A DNA stretch of 64,000 bases from Psychromonas sp. B3M02 (GCF_003318165.1 NZ_QOCB01000100.1:1-64000); one strand, 5' to 3'. Positions 37,327-46,420 are shown, numbered from the stretch's first letter. Numbers and translations: made by a program. Notes: a model not told the origin generated them from the sequence alone.

Positions 37327-38019
37327 ATGGCAACTATTTTTATTACCGGTGCAAATCGTGGATTAGGTCTTGAATTCGTAAAGCAATATGCGCAACAAGG
37401 TCACCATGTCATTGCCTGTACTCGTCATTTTACGCAGGCAACAGAGCTATCTCAGTTAGCGACACTTCATTCCAATATTCAACTCCATGAACTGAATGTG
37501 ATGGATGAGGAGCAGATCTCTGAGTTAACAACAGTATTTAAAAACCAACCCATAGATGTACTTATTCATAACGCTGGCGTGGGTGGATTTCAGTGTGAGG
37601 CCTTAGGAGGTATGGACCAAAAAGGCTGGCTAGAAGTATTAACCGTCAATACCGTTTCCCCGATGCTAATCACTCAAGCGCTATTAGCAAACATTCTAGC
37701 GAGTAAAGCGAAAACTATTATTGGCCTTACGTCTATTCTCGCTAGTATTGATGATAATAATTCTGGTGGCCGCTATAGTTACCGCGCATCCAAAGCGGCG
37801 CTTAATCAAATCATCAAATCGCTTGCTTGCGAACTCTCAGATGATGGCGTAAAAGCGGCAGTTATCCACCCTGGTTGGGTAAAGACAGCAATGGGCGGAG
37901 CCGATGGTAAAATAACGCCAGCGCAAAGTATAACAGGTATGATGAATGTGATTGAAAACCTGCAAAGCAAACATTCTGGATCTTTCTTTGTCTACGATGG
38001 GACACAGTTGCCATGGTAA
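37327..38019 (+). CDS. Short-chain dehydrogenase/reductase (C-factor-like)
   Basis: A 230-residue SDR. The cofactor motif is TGANRGLG (7-14), HNAG is at 81-84 and the catalytic pair is Tyr152 and Lys156 (YRASK). The overall pattern, including the SSGGRYSYRASK-like and VIHPGWVKTAMGG segments, resembles the C-factor/carbonyl-reductase-like SDRs. Substrate is unknown. The start has a GAGAG site. It is separated from the MFS gene by a terminator, so it has its own promoter. Confidence 0.86.
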   Translation: MATIFITGANRGLGLEFVKQYAQQGHHVIACTRHFTQATELSQLATLHSNIQLHELNVMDEEQISELTTVFKNQPIDVLIHNAGVGGFQCEALGGMDQKGWLEVLTVNTVSPMLITQALLANILASKAKTIIGLTSILASIDDNNSGGRYSYRASKAALNQIIKSLACELSDDGVKAAVIHPGWVKTAMGGADGKITPAQSITGMMNVIENLQSKHSGSFFVYDGTQLPW

Positions 38020-38143
38020 GTGCAATTGCTAAATGATACAGGCTTGAAGTATTTAGGTTCATAGGGCATACCGACGCTAAAGGCAAAGAAATATTTACGC
38101 TGGTTATGGGATAAATAGAGTGTAAATTAAATTGTCTAGACAA

Positions 38144-38163
38144 AAAAATAGAGCAACGCTCTA
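38144..38163 (-). terminator. Orphan minus-strand terminator-like hairpin
   Basis: Arms TAGAGC and GCTCTA with loop AAC, followed on the minus strand by TTTTTTT (plus-strand A-run 38142-38148). No annotated minus-strand gene ends just to its right, because the BCCT gene already has its own terminator at 38390. Confidence 0.5.
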
Positions 38164-38389
38164 AGGCAGGTTGTTTAGTTTTTATTGTGACTCAGATAAG
38201 GGTAATGTTAATCGGTTTAATATTTATAAAGAGTCCATCGACCAGATGGCTTTTGAATACCACCAACAACAGGTTCAATCATCAGACTGGGGTAAAACGA
38301 CTCAAAGTGTCGACAGGTATTATCAAATCAGCAGTAAAAGCTATTCATTATGAGCAAAAATCAGGTTGCACTCACTCAGCAATTCCCAT

Positions 38390-38424
38390 AAAAAAACGCC
38401 CTTGTAATCGTTATAAGGGCGTTT
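38390..38424 (-). terminator. Rho-independent terminator of the BCCT gene
   Basis: 10-bp arms AAACGCCCTT and AAGGGCGTTT with an 11-base loop; on the minus strand a T-run follows (plus-strand A-run 38390-38396). It lies 55 bases past the BCCT stop. Confidence 0.88.
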
Positions 38425-38478
38425 CAATAAAAAGTGTATTTGCTACTCTTTAAATGAGTAGCGACACTTGTTATTTAA

Positions 38479-40059
38479 TTACTTTTTTTCAACTTCAGTT
38501 AACATGCCTTTCATTAAGCTCACACACCCAATCAGCAGAATCACTGTAAATGGAAGTGCTGCAATGATAGTAATCGATTGCAATGCTTGGATAGATTGCG
38601 TACCGCCAATCCATAACATCACCATTGCGATCAAACCTGAAATAATGGCCCAAACGATTTTTTGTTTCATCGGTACTTCTAACTTACCACCCGCTGTCAT
38701 GCTATCGATAACGATAGAACCAGAGTCGAGGGTTGTCACAAAAAACACAACAATCAGCACGACTGCGATAACAGATAGGATGTCACCAATCGGGTAAGCA
38801 TCTAACATGTAGAATAGGCTTAATGATACGTCAGTAATACCTTGCTCTGCGCCTAGTAAACCCACTTTATCGATGATTTGATCAATGGCAACACCACCAA
38901 ATACTGACATCCATAAAGTGGTCACTAACGTAGGGATCACAAGGACACAAACAAGGAATTCACGGATTGTACGACCTTTAGAGATGCGCGCTACGAACAT
39001 ACCAAAGAAAGGAGCATAAGCTACCCACCAGGCCCAGTAGAACACAGTCCAACCATGCAACCATGAAGTATCATCACGACCTGACGCTTGGCTTAATGGC
39101 ACGATGTTTTTCACATACCCCACCACGGCGGTTGCTATTGAATCAAGTACCGTAGTGAAGTTTAATACCGCAATTAACCCTAAGAAGACAAATGCGATTA
39201 TCATATTGATGTTACTTAACAGCTTAACACCACCATCCATCCCACGCGTTACCGATAAAATCGCTAAGCCCATGATCAATACAATAATAAACTGTTGTAG
39301 ATATAAGCTATTTTCAAAACCAAATACATGACTGATACCACTTGCTGCTTGTGAACCACCTAGGCCTAATGATGTTGCTAGACCAAACAAAGTCACAAGT
39401 ACGGTCAATACATCAATCACATCCCCCATTTTCCCCCATACTCTATCGCCTAAGATCGGGTAAAACACAGAACGCATCGATAACGGTAAGCCTTTGTTAT
39501 ACACAAAGTAAGCAAGGCATAACGCTGTCATACCGTAGATTGCCCAGGCATGTAATCCCCAGTGAAACGCCGTTGCGCCTAATGCTAACTCACGCCCTTC
39601 AGGTGTAAAAGGTGCTGCATTTAACGGTGTGCCGTACCAATCCGTGTAGAACGCTGTTGGTTCTGCTACCCCCCAAAAGATTAAGCCAATGCCCATACCA
39701 GCAGCAAATAACATGGCAATCCAAGAAGTGGTTGAATAGTCGGTTGTTGCTTTATCACCACCTAAGCGAATTTTACCTAAGGGAGAAAATGCAATCCCGA
39801 TAGCTAGCAACAGTAAAATATTCGCGCCCCACATAAATAGGTAGTCGAAATTAGATAAAACAGCGCCTTTAATTGAATCAATGGCTGCCTTTGCATCTGC
39901 TGGCTCAAGCATTAATAACGTGACGATAAAAAGAATTGATAACGCGACTGAAGCGGTGAAAACGGTGTTGTGGACATCAAAGCCCCACTTATTGATATTA
40001 TCTTGGCCTACTTGGTAATCAGTAGAATCGATACTGTATTTTTTAGATTTAAATTTCAT
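38479..40059 (-). CDS. BCCT-family betaine/choline/carnitine-type transporter
   Basis: A 526-residue inner-membrane secondary transporter with about 12 helices. The family motifs are visible: GMGIGLIFWGVAEP (TM3 region) and WTVFYWAWWVAYAPFFGMFVARISKGRTIREF (TM8 and following helix), the aromatic box that binds quaternary ammonium groups. The GMGIGL signature resembles sodium-coupled BetP-type members rather than the CaiT antiporter. Likely substrates are glycine betaine, choline, carnitine or DMSP. It lies next to the dimethylglycine catabolic cluster, which supports a methylated-amine substrate, but it has its own promoter and terminator and could also serve osmoprotection. Confidence 0.9.
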   Translation of the reverse strand: MKFKSKKYSIDSTDYQVGQDNINKWGFDVHNTVFTASVALSILFIVTLLMLEPADAKAAIDSIKGAVLSNFDYLFMWGANILLLLAIGIAFSPLGKIRLGGDKATTDYSTTSWIAMLFAAGMGIGLIFWGVAEPTAFYTDWYGTPLNAAPFTPEGRELALGATAFHWGLHAWAIYGMTALCLAYFVYNKGLPLSMRSVFYPILGDRVWGKMGDVIDVLTVLVTLFGLATSLGLGGSQAASGISHVFGFENSLYLQQFIIVLIMGLAILSVTRGMDGGVKLLSNINMIIAFVFLGLIAVLNFTTVLDSIATAVVGYVKNIVPLSQASGRDDTSWLHGWTVFYWAWWVAYAPFFGMFVARISKGRTIREFLVCVLVIPTLVTTLWMSVFGGVAIDQIIDKVGLLGAEQGITDVSLSLFYMLDAYPIGDILSVIAVVLIVVFFVTTLDSGSIVIDSMTAGGKLEVPMKQKIVWAIISGLIAMVMLWIGGTQSIQALQSITIIAALPFTVILLIGCVSLMKGMLTEVEKK

Positions 40060-40457
40060 AACTTCTGATATTTAACTACTCATATTAGTGAATAGAAACA
40101 CCAGCTCCGTATTAAATTAATATTTAATTAGTTATTCCGTACCATAAATACATGGTAACAAATGACTCTCGTTTTTTTATTTTTAGACTTTTATGCTTAA
40201 TAATAAGCGCGACATTCTAGCATAAAAACACTTTTACCCCCCTATTATCACAACCTACTGATTTAATAGAAAATAAGCTATTGACACTAGTGCAAACCCC
40301 GCCATTCTCGGTTTTACCCTGACTAAATACCACCGCTAAAACTCCCTTGATTGTTACATATAGGTAAAAATGAATTGCAAATGTATAGCATTATCTTTTT
40401 TTTAAAAAAACATATACTGATTTCAATTGATTATAAAACCAACAATAAGGGATAAAT
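40060..40457. other. Divergent intergenic region between BCCT and folD
   Basis: 398 AT-rich bases. A possible folD promoter is TTGACA (40281-40286) with CATTCT 16 bases later, giving a leader of about 145 nucleotides. The leader has no obvious riboswitch fold. The BCCT promoter must lie on the left side, with nothing clear visible. Confidence 0.4.
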
Positions 40458-41300
40458 ATGACAGCAAAGTATATTGATGGAAAACTTATTTCCAAAACCG
40501 TTCGTTCCGAAGTCGCAGCACTGGTCAAAACACGTGCTGAAAATGGTTTATCGATTCCTGGCTTAGCTGTTGTGTTAGTTGGACAAGACCCAGCCTCTCA
40601 AGTTTATGTGAACAGTAAACGTAAAGCTTGTGAGGAAGTTGGCTTTACCTCTAAATCATTTGATCTACCAGAAACCACCAATGAAGCAGATCTGTTATCG
40701 CTAGTTGATACGCTCAATGACGATCCACAGATCAATGGTATTTTAGTACAACTGCCTTTACCAGAAGGCATCGACACCACTAAAATAATTGAACGCATTA
40801 AACCGGAAAAAGATGTTGATGGTTTTCACCCTTACAATGTAGGTCGCCTTTGTCAGCGTATTCCAACACTACGGTCTTGCACACCTAAAGGAATCATGAC
40901 CTTATTTGAACGTTATAATATTCCACTCAAAGGTAAGCACGCAGTGATTGTAGGTGCTTCTAATATCGTAGGCCGCCCAATGAACATGGAGCTATTACTT
41001 GCGGGTTGTACCACCACAGTTTGCCATCGTTTCACACAAAACTTACAAGGTTTTGTAGAACAAGCTGATATTTTAGTGGTGGCCGTTGGCAAACCGGGCT
41101 TTATTCCAGGAGATTGGATAAAACCGGGTGCAGTCGTGATCGATGTAGGTATTAACCGCCTACCGACTGGTAAACTCGTCGGCGATGTGGAATTTGATAT
41201 TGCAGCACAGAAAGCAAGTTTTATCACGCCAGTACCCGGCGGAGTTGGCCCAATGACAGTAGCCACCTTAATTGAGAACACACTACTAGCTTGCCAATAG
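40458..41300 (+). CDS. folD: Bifunctional methylene-THF dehydrogenase/methenyl-THF cyclohydrolase FolD
   Basis: A 280-residue cytoplasmic enzyme interconverting 5,10-methylene-, methenyl- and 10-formyl-tetrahydrofolate with NADP. The catalytic motif [13 protein letters not shown] has Tyr50 and Lys54. [22 protein letters not shown] and the C-terminal [17 protein letters not shown] are canonical. It is not in an operon with the downstream genes, since the LacI gene on the other strand intervenes. Its closeness to dimethylglycine dehydrogenase and purU suggests a role in moving demethylation-derived C1 units, beyond its housekeeping role. Confidence 0.95.
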   Translation: MTAKYIDGKLISKTVRSEVAALVKTRAENGLSIPGLAVVLVGQDPASQVYVNSKRKACEEVGFTSKSFDLPETTNEADLLSLVDTLNDDPQINGILVQLPLPEGIDTTKIIERIKPEKDVDGFHPYNVGRLCQRIPTLRSCTPKGIMTLFERYNIPLKGKHAVIVGASNIVGRPMNMELLLAGCTTTVCHRFTQNLQGFVEQADILVVAVGKPGFIPGDWIKPGAVVIDVGINRLPTGKLVGDVEFDIAAQKASFITPVPGGVGPMTVATLIENTLLACQ

Positions 41301-41316
41301 CACCTTTGCTCTTCAC

Positions 41317-41351
41317 ACCATCGAGCTCACGATTCTACTCGATGGTTTTAC
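41317..41351. terminator. Terminator between convergent folD and LacI genes
   Basis: 9-bp arms ACCATCGAG and CTCGATGGT with a 12-base loop, followed by TTTTA on the plus strand. It lies between the two stop codons. Confidence 0.68.
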
Positions 41352-41371
41352 TGCCTATCACAGCAATACCA

Positions 41372-42406
41372 TTAAGATTTGGGTGGCGGAGCACAAGATT
41401 CTCTCACCACCAGCTCAGTGGCTAAAGGTTGTGGTAATGGAATGTCTTCTCCATTCAACCTCGAGACTAAATACTTAGCAGCAAGCATCCCCATCTGTTC
41501 TTGTGGCGTTCTGATCGTGGTTAATCTAGGCGTAATATTAGAAGCTAAAGCCATATCATCAAAACCAACAATCGAGACTTCTTCTGGTATTTTAATGCCC
41601 ATATTTTTAGCTTCAAAAATGACCCCATAAGCGAATGGTTCAGAGCCACAAATAATGGCTGTCGGTTTATTTGCTCGCGACATCAATAAACGGAATGCTT
41701 CGCGCCCTTCTTCGATACCAAATTTAGATTGTAATAAGTTATCGTCAGATAAGCTCAAATTTTGCTTTTCTAACGCGGCTCTCACCCCTATCAAACGGTT
41801 TAATGCACGATCATTATTCTCAGTGAAGCCAGAGATCATCGCGAATTTAGTGTGCCCAAGATGTAATAGATAACGTGTAATGTCTCCAGCGGCGGCTTGA
41901 TTATCGAAACCAATACACGGATGTTCAAAATTATCATCCACAGCCCATGTTAATACATAGGGAATAGACTTAGCTTGGAGTAACTCATAAATGTGTTTAT
42001 CGCGAGATTGACCAACCAATATTAACGCATCCATCCCATGTGAGACCATTTGCGTAATATGTTCATACTCTTTTTCGATGTTGTAGTTATTGGACGCCAG
42101 CATCATATTATACCCTGCCGTCGAAATTTGATTTTGAAACACTTCAATGGTTCGCCCAAATAAACTACTATCCAAAGAGGGGATGACAGCTCCTATCATC
42201 CTCGAACGCTTTGAAGCTAATGTGCGAGCGGCGGCATGTGGAACATAATTTAACTGTTTGATCGCCGCATCTATTTTCTGCTTTGTTCTGTCACTCACAA
42301 CAGCGGGATCATTTAAATACCGTGAGACGGTAACTGACGCAACACCCGCCGCAATGGCAACGTCTTTCATGGTCGGATCAGCCGACAAATTGTTATGCGC
42401 TTTCAT
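41372..42406 (-). CDS. LacI-family transcriptional regulator
   Basis: A 344-residue LacI/GalR repressor. The HTH and hinge are visible: TMKDVAIAAGVASVTVSRYLNDPAVVSDRTKQKI (12-45) and NYVPHAAARTLASKRS. The periplasmic-binding-protein-like effector domain runs from about 66 (IGAVIPSLDSSLFGR) to the end. GAGG precedes the ATG. It is divergent from the dimethylglycine dehydrogenase cluster across a 502-base region that contains a LacI-type operator candidate, so control of that cluster is likely. The effector is unknown; most relatives sense sugars, so a non-sugar ligand here would be unusual. Confidence 0.9.
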   Translation of the reverse strand: MKAHNNLSADPTMKDVAIAAGVASVTVSRYLNDPAVVSDRTKQKIDAAIKQLNYVPHAAARTLASKRSRMIGAVIPSLDSSLFGRTIEVFQNQISTAGYNMMLASNNYNIEKEYEHITQMVSHGMDALILVGQSRDKHIYELLQAKSIPYVLTWAVDDNFEHPCIGFDNQAAAGDITRYLLHLGHTKFAMISGFTENNDRALNRLIGVRAALEKQNLSLSDDNLLQSKFGIEEGREAFRLLMSRANKPTAIICGSEPFAYGVIFEAKNMGIKIPEEVSIVGFDDMALASNITPRLTTIRTPQEQMGMLAAKYLVSRLNGEDIPLPQPLATELVVRESCAPPPKS

Positions 42407-42602
42407 ACTATCCTCAATGATTTAATATGACTTATTAACAATGAGTGATTACGTTTACCCTCATAAGCCACAACTTAACTCTTCCTGAACTAATACTCTG
42501 TTGTGCTTCAACAGCATAAATAGATTATAACACAAAAATAATAACCTCCATTTTAATCATATCCCCTTATGGAACGGTTCATATAGAGATGAAAAAGAGT
42601 TA

Positions 42603-42641
42603 GCACCATAATTGATCGTGGTCAATTATGGCGCGTTTTTT
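42603..42641 (+). terminator. Intrinsic terminator inside the intergenic region
   Basis: Perfect 10-bp arms CCATAATTGA and TCAATTATGG, loop TCGTGG, extendable by G-C pairs past one mismatch, followed by GTTTTTTG. It is on the plus strand 260 bases upstream of the dimethylglycine dehydrogenase start, where no plus-strand CDS precedes it. Confidence 0.78.
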
Positions 42642-42802
42642 GATTGAAACATCACCAAAATTGTGCGCGAAGAAATATTTTTATTAATTAGGATTTTATT
42701 TTTTAATCAGGTTTATCAGCTTAACGTCATATAAATCAGGCATTAAAAACATTTTTTTAATGATTTTAAAAAGTCGGCACCAAGCTTGCAAAACACTAAA
42801 AA

Positions 42803-42816
42803 TGGAAGCGCATTCA
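42803..42816. promoter_or_regulatory. LacI-type operator candidate
   Basis: TGGAAGC and the reverse complement of GCATTCA (TGAATGC) match at 5 of 7 positions around a central CG, the layout of LacI/GalR operators. It lies 93 bases before the start of the flavoprotein gene and next to a divergent LacI-family gene. Inferred site. Confidence 0.5.
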
Positions 42817-42908
42817 TTTTGATTTTAATTAAGCTGAATCATCATATTTGCCATGAACCTTACAAACATAATTAAGAAAATTGATACCCATACTTTAGGA
42901 GAGTGTTT

Positions 42909-45338
42909 ATGAAATCGCATTACAAAGTTATCGTTATTGGTGGTGGTATTGGGGGATGTAGTACGCTTTACCATCTAACCCAGGAAGGATGTACTGACGT
43001 AGCCTTAATCGAACGTAATGAATTAACTTCTGGGACCACGTGGCATTCAGCGGCACAAGTAACAAACTTTGGTGCAACACAAACGATGGTTGGTTTAAAA
43101 AGCCACAGTATTCAGCTTTATAAGAAATTAGCAGCAGACCCAGAGAATCCAATTAACTATCACCACGCCTCAGGTGGTATTCGCCTTGCTTCAACACAAG
43201 AGCACCTTGATGGTTATAATCACTTCATTTCATTAGCGAAAGGAATGGGGGTTAACTTTGAACTATTAGACCCTGCTGAATGTGCTAAACGTCACCCGTT
43301 AATTGAAACACATGAATTAGTTGGTGGGCTTTGGGATCCGCTAGATGGCGATATCGACCCGGCACAATTAACACAGGCATTAGCGCGTGAAGCACGTAAG
43401 GCAGGTGCTGAAATTTTCCGTCATAATCCAGTAGAAGATATTCACCAAAAAGAAGATGGTACTTGGGTACTGCAGACTAAAAATGGTGAAGTGAGCTGTG
43501 ACAAATTAGTTAATGCCGGTGGTTACCGTGTTAATGAGCTAGGCAAAATGCTGGGTATTGAATATCCGGTTATCTCAATGGAACACATGTACTTCTTAAC
43601 GGAAACTATTCCAGAAATTGAAGCGTTCGGTAAGCGTGTCCCACTATTACGTGATCCACTTGATGACTTCTACAGCCGCCAAGAAAAAAATGGTTTATTA
43701 GTCGGTATATATGAACAACGTTGTAAAACATGGGGTATGGATGGCATTGATCCTAACTTCGTGAATGCACTTTGTCCTGATGACCTTGACCGTTGTTTAG
43801 ATAACATGGAACGTGTATTTGAACGTATGCCATGCTTAGCAGAAACCGGTATTCACAGTATCGTAAACGGCCCGATCACTTACTCTGCAGATGGTAACCC
43901 GCTCGTTGGTAAAACCCCTGGTTTTGATAACTTATACTCAATCATCGGCTTACGCGCTGGTTTGGGTGAAGGTGGTGGTCACGGTAAGATCCTTGCTGAA
44001 ATTATCGTACACGGTGAATCAGAATGGGACACATGGTGTATTGACCCGGCTCGATTTACATCGCATGCCAACACAGAGTTTACAGCATTAAAATCCATTG
44101 AAGATTACCAAAACGAATTCCGCTTCCACATGCCGCATGAAGCACGCCCTGCTGGCCGTTTAGCTAAAACAACGCCTATTTACACTACGTTAAAAATGCA
44201 ACATGCAGAATTTGGTGTGGTCAATGGTTGGGAACGTGCAATGTTCTTCAAACCTGATGCTGATTACAAGTTTGAACATAGCTTCCGCTTCACTGACACT
44301 GACAAGAAAATCGTTGCTGCAGAAGTAAAAGGCGTCACTGAAAACGTCGGTATTATGGAAGTCAATGGCTTTAACCGTTTTGAAATTAAAGGGCCAAAAG
44401 CAGCAGAATGGCTAGACAGCTTAATGTGTTCAAATATTCCAAAGACAGTGGGCCGTATTGGTCTTTGTTACTTCCTAACTGAAAAAGGTAACGTATTAGG
44501 CGAAGCGACTATCGCTAAACTATCTGAAGATACATTCTGGTATGGCTCTGCTGCCGCAGCTGAATATAAAGATATGGATTGGTTACGTTCACACCTACCT
44601 AAAGAAGGTGTTGAAATTACTTCTCTAACAAATACTCACACAATTTTATCTGTAACCGGTCCTAAATCACGCGATTTAATCGCGAGCCTATCACCTCGTA
44701 CAGATTGGTCTAACGAAGCTTTCCCATGGTTAACCACTAAACCGGTATACATCGGTCATGCACAAGCACAAGCATTACGCGTGAGCTTCAGTGGTGAATT
44801 AGGTTGGGAGCTACATGTTCCAAATGAACAATTATTACTCGCACATACGCTATTAACTGAAGCAGGTGTTGATTACGGTCTTATCCCATTCGGTTCAATG
44901 GCACTAGAGTCGATGCGTCTTGAGAAAGGCTACCGCCATTGGAAAGCAGACCTTATCACTGAGTTTGACCCCTTTGAAAGTGCATTAGATCGCTTCACTA
45001 AGATTGATAAAGAAGCTGACTTCCCAGGTAAAGCGGCATTGCTTGCTAAGCAAGGTCAACCAATGCGCAGAAAATTTGTCACCATCACTGTCGATTGTGA
45101 TATTGCAGCAGCACATCCTGGCGACTCTATTTGTGTCGATGGAAAAGTAGTCGGCACGGTGACCTCTGCAGCTTATGGATACCGTGTAGAGAAGAACATT
45201 GTACTTGGCTTTATTGACCCAGAATACTCGGTCGAAGGAAGTGAAGTAGATGTAGAAATCATAGGGACAGCTTACCCAGCGATTGTTGTGAGTGATTGTC
45301 TTTACGATCCGAAGAACGAAAAAGTGAGAAGTAAGTAA
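42909..45338 (+). CDS. Dimethylglycine/sarcosine dehydrogenase-like flavoprotein (DAO plus GcvT domains)
   Basis: An 809-residue two-domain enzyme that should oxidatively demethylate dimethylglycine or sarcosine, passing the methyl carbon to tetrahydrofolate. The N-terminal DAO domain has the FAD loop GGGIGG (11-16) and the TTWHSAA segment, whose His46 aligns with the residue that holds FAD covalently in mammalian dimethylglycine dehydrogenase. NGPITYSADGNPLVGKTPG lies near 330. The C-terminal half (from about 430) is a GcvT/aminomethyltransferase fold, which binds folate. The ATG at 42909 has an AGGAGAG site; a GTG lies two codons upstream. The genes that follow (ETF, ETF-QO, purU) fit an ETF-linked dehydrogenase. 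Sarcosine oxidase is less likely because ETF genes are present. Confidence 0.85.
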   Translation: MKSHYKVIVIGGGIGGCSTLYHLTQEGCTDVALIERNELTSGTTWHSAAQVTNFGATQTMVGLKSHSIQLYKKLAADPENPINYHHASGGIRLASTQEHLDGYNHFISLAKGMGVNFELLDPAECAKRHPLIETHELVGGLWDPLDGDIDPAQLTQALAREARKAGAEIFRHNPVEDIHQKEDGTWVLQTKNGEVSCDKLVNAGGYRVNELGKMLGIEYPVISMEHMYFLTETIPEIEAFGKRVPLLRDPLDDFYSRQEKNGLLVGIYEQRCKTWGMDGIDPNFVNALCPDDLDRCLDNMERVFERMPCLAETGIHSIVNGPITYSADGNPLVGKTPGFDNLYSIIGLRAGLGEGGGHGKILAEIIVHGESEWDTWCIDPARFTSHANTEFTALKSIEDYQNEFRFHMPHEARPAGRLAKTTPIYTTLKMQHAEFGVVNGWERAMFFKPDADYKFEHSFRFTDTDKKIVAAEVKGVTENVGIMEVNGFNRFEIKGPKAAEWLDSLMCSNIPKTVGRIGLCYFLTEKGNVLGEATIAKLSEDTFWYGSAAAAEYKDMDWLRSHLPKEGVEITSLTNTHTILSVTGPKSRDLIASLSPRTDWSNEAFPWLTTKPVYIGHAQAQALRVSFSGELGWELHVPNEQLLLAHTLLTEAGVDYGLIPFGSMALESMRLEKGYRHWKADLITEFDPFESALDRFTKIDKEADFPGKAALLAKQGQPMRRKFVTITVDCDIAAAHPGDSICVDGKVVGTVTSAAYGYRVEKNIVLGFIDPEYSVEGSEVDVEIIGTAYPAIVVSDCLYDPKNEKVRSK

Positions 45339-45368
45339 ATAAATAAAACTATAACCATGGAGAGTAAT

Positions 45369-46322
45369 ATGAAAAGGGTAACAAAATTATGCTTAGCAAT
45401 ATCACTAGGTTTAACAGGCGTTTCAGCACAAGCAGCTGACCTTGTTTTAGGGGTGCCAAGTTGGCCATCAGCAGGAGTTACTTCGAATGTGATTAAAATC
45501 GTACTAGAAGAGAACTTAGGCTTAGATGTGGGCATGCAAAGCGGCACTAACCCAATTATTTGGGAAGCGATGGACCGAGGTTCAATGCAACTTCATCCTG
45601 AAGTTTGGTTACCCAATCAACAAAATCTCTACCAGAAGTATGTGGTTGAAAATGGCACGGTTGTGAAAAACCAACATAGTGTAGAAGCAAAACAAGGGCT
45701 GTGTATTACTAAGGAGATGTCAGATAAATACGATATTAAATCGATTTACGACCTGACCGATCCTGATAAATCAGCCCTATTAGATAGCGATGGTGATGGT
45801 GAAGGTGAAATTTGGGCTGGTGAACCTGGCGCTGCTTCAACGACTGTCGAAATCATCCGCGCTAAAAGCTATGGCTATGACCAAACCATGAAGTTAGTAC
45901 AAGTGGATATTCCAGTTAACTTTGCTTCTCTGGATGCTGCAGTACAAGCTAAGAAACCTTATGTTTTCTCTTGTTACACACCACATTATATCTTTGCTTT
46001 GTATGACATCGTGTTCTTAACAGAACCAAAACATAACGATGCAACATGGAAAACAGTCCAACCAACAGACGATCCGGATTGGTTAGCAAAATCTAATGCA
46101 GATTCAGGTTGGCCTGTTACTTATGTGCAAATGCACTATGCAAAATCATTGGAAAAAGATCAGCCAGAAGCAGCTGATATCCTGAAAAACTTCGCAATCA
46201 CCTCAGACATTATGAGCGAGTGGAGTTATTCAGTAGTGGTTGATAAGAAATCACCAGCCGATGTTGCAGCGGAATGGGTTAAGAATAATCAAGATATAGT
46301 CAACGCTTGGTTAGGTCTATAA
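45369..46322 (+). CDS. proX: Glycine-betaine-type ABC transporter, substrate-binding protein ProX
   Basis: A 317-residue periplasmic protein of the OpuAC/ProX family. The Sec signal ends near SAQA (about 22). Aromatic-rich segments such as GVPSWPSAG, NPIIWEAMDRGSMQLHPEVWLPN and YVFSCYTPHYIFALYD are typical of the Trp/Tyr cage that binds quaternary amines. The ATG at 45369 has GGAGAG just upstream; an earlier ATG at 45357 overlaps that site. It follows the flavoprotein by 30 bases. In this context the substrate may be dimethylglycine, sarcosine or glycine betaine. Confidence 0.85.
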   Translation: MKRVTKLCLAISLGLTGVSAQAADLVLGVPSWPSAGVTSNVIKIVLEENLGLDVGMQSGTNPIIWEAMDRGSMQLHPEVWLPNQQNLYQKYVVENGTVVKNQHSVEAKQGLCITKEMSDKYDIKSIYDLTDPDKSALLDSDGDGEGEIWAGEPGAASTTVEIIRAKSYGYDQTMKLVQVDIPVNFASLDAAVQAKKPYVFSCYTPHYIFALYDIVFLTEPKHNDATWKTVQPTDDPDWLAKSNADSGWPVTYVQMHYAKSLEKDQPEAADILKNFAITSDIMSEWSYSVVVDKKSPADVAAEWVKNNQDIVNAWLGL

Positions 46323-46343
46323 CACCGAGTTAAACAGTGAGCA

Positions 46344-46368
46344 GCCCTTCTTTGGACTAATGAAGGGC
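46344..46368 (+). other. Intercistronic stem-loop after proX
   Basis: 7-bp arms GCCCTTC and GAAGGGC with an 11-base loop, between proX and proV, with no T-run. It probably stabilises proX mRNA or partly terminates, to raise binding protein above the other subunits. Confidence 0.55.
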
Positions 46369-46420
46369 ATGCCCAAATGTTTCATATTTCTAAAAACCTT
46401 AACAACAGGTATGGCTTAGT

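Larger units (their letters stand above)
38020..38478. other. Intergenic region between SDR and BCCT genes
   Basis: About 459 bases. It contains a 12-bp palindrome TTGTCTAGACAA (38132-38143), a minus-strand terminator-like hairpin (38144-38163) and the BCCT terminator (38390-38424). Short frames in the middle (for example 38187-38453) have no recognisable features and are probably spurious or relics. Confidence 0.55.
42407..42908. promoter_or_regulatory. Long regulatory region upstream of the dimethylglycine dehydrogenase gene
   Basis: 502 bases between divergent genes. It contains a dyad CTGTTG-TGCTT-CAACAG (42498-42514), a plus-strand Rho-independent terminator at 42603-42641 and a LacI-type dyad at 42803-42816. 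The terminator inside a plus-strand leader means either an independent small RNA or an attenuated leader. No known riboswitch fold (glycine, SAM, THF) was recognised. Confidence 0.6.

Noticed and set aside
38187-38453. Open frame of about 88 codons downstream of the SDR gene, first suspected as a transposase remnant
   Set aside because: No ribosome-binding site, no recognisable domain or terminal inverted repeats, and it runs over the BCCT terminator.
42407-42641. Glycine or SAM riboswitch in the leader upstream of the flavoprotein gene
   Set aside because: None of the conserved core motifs of those riboswitches could be recognised; only the terminator stem is clear.
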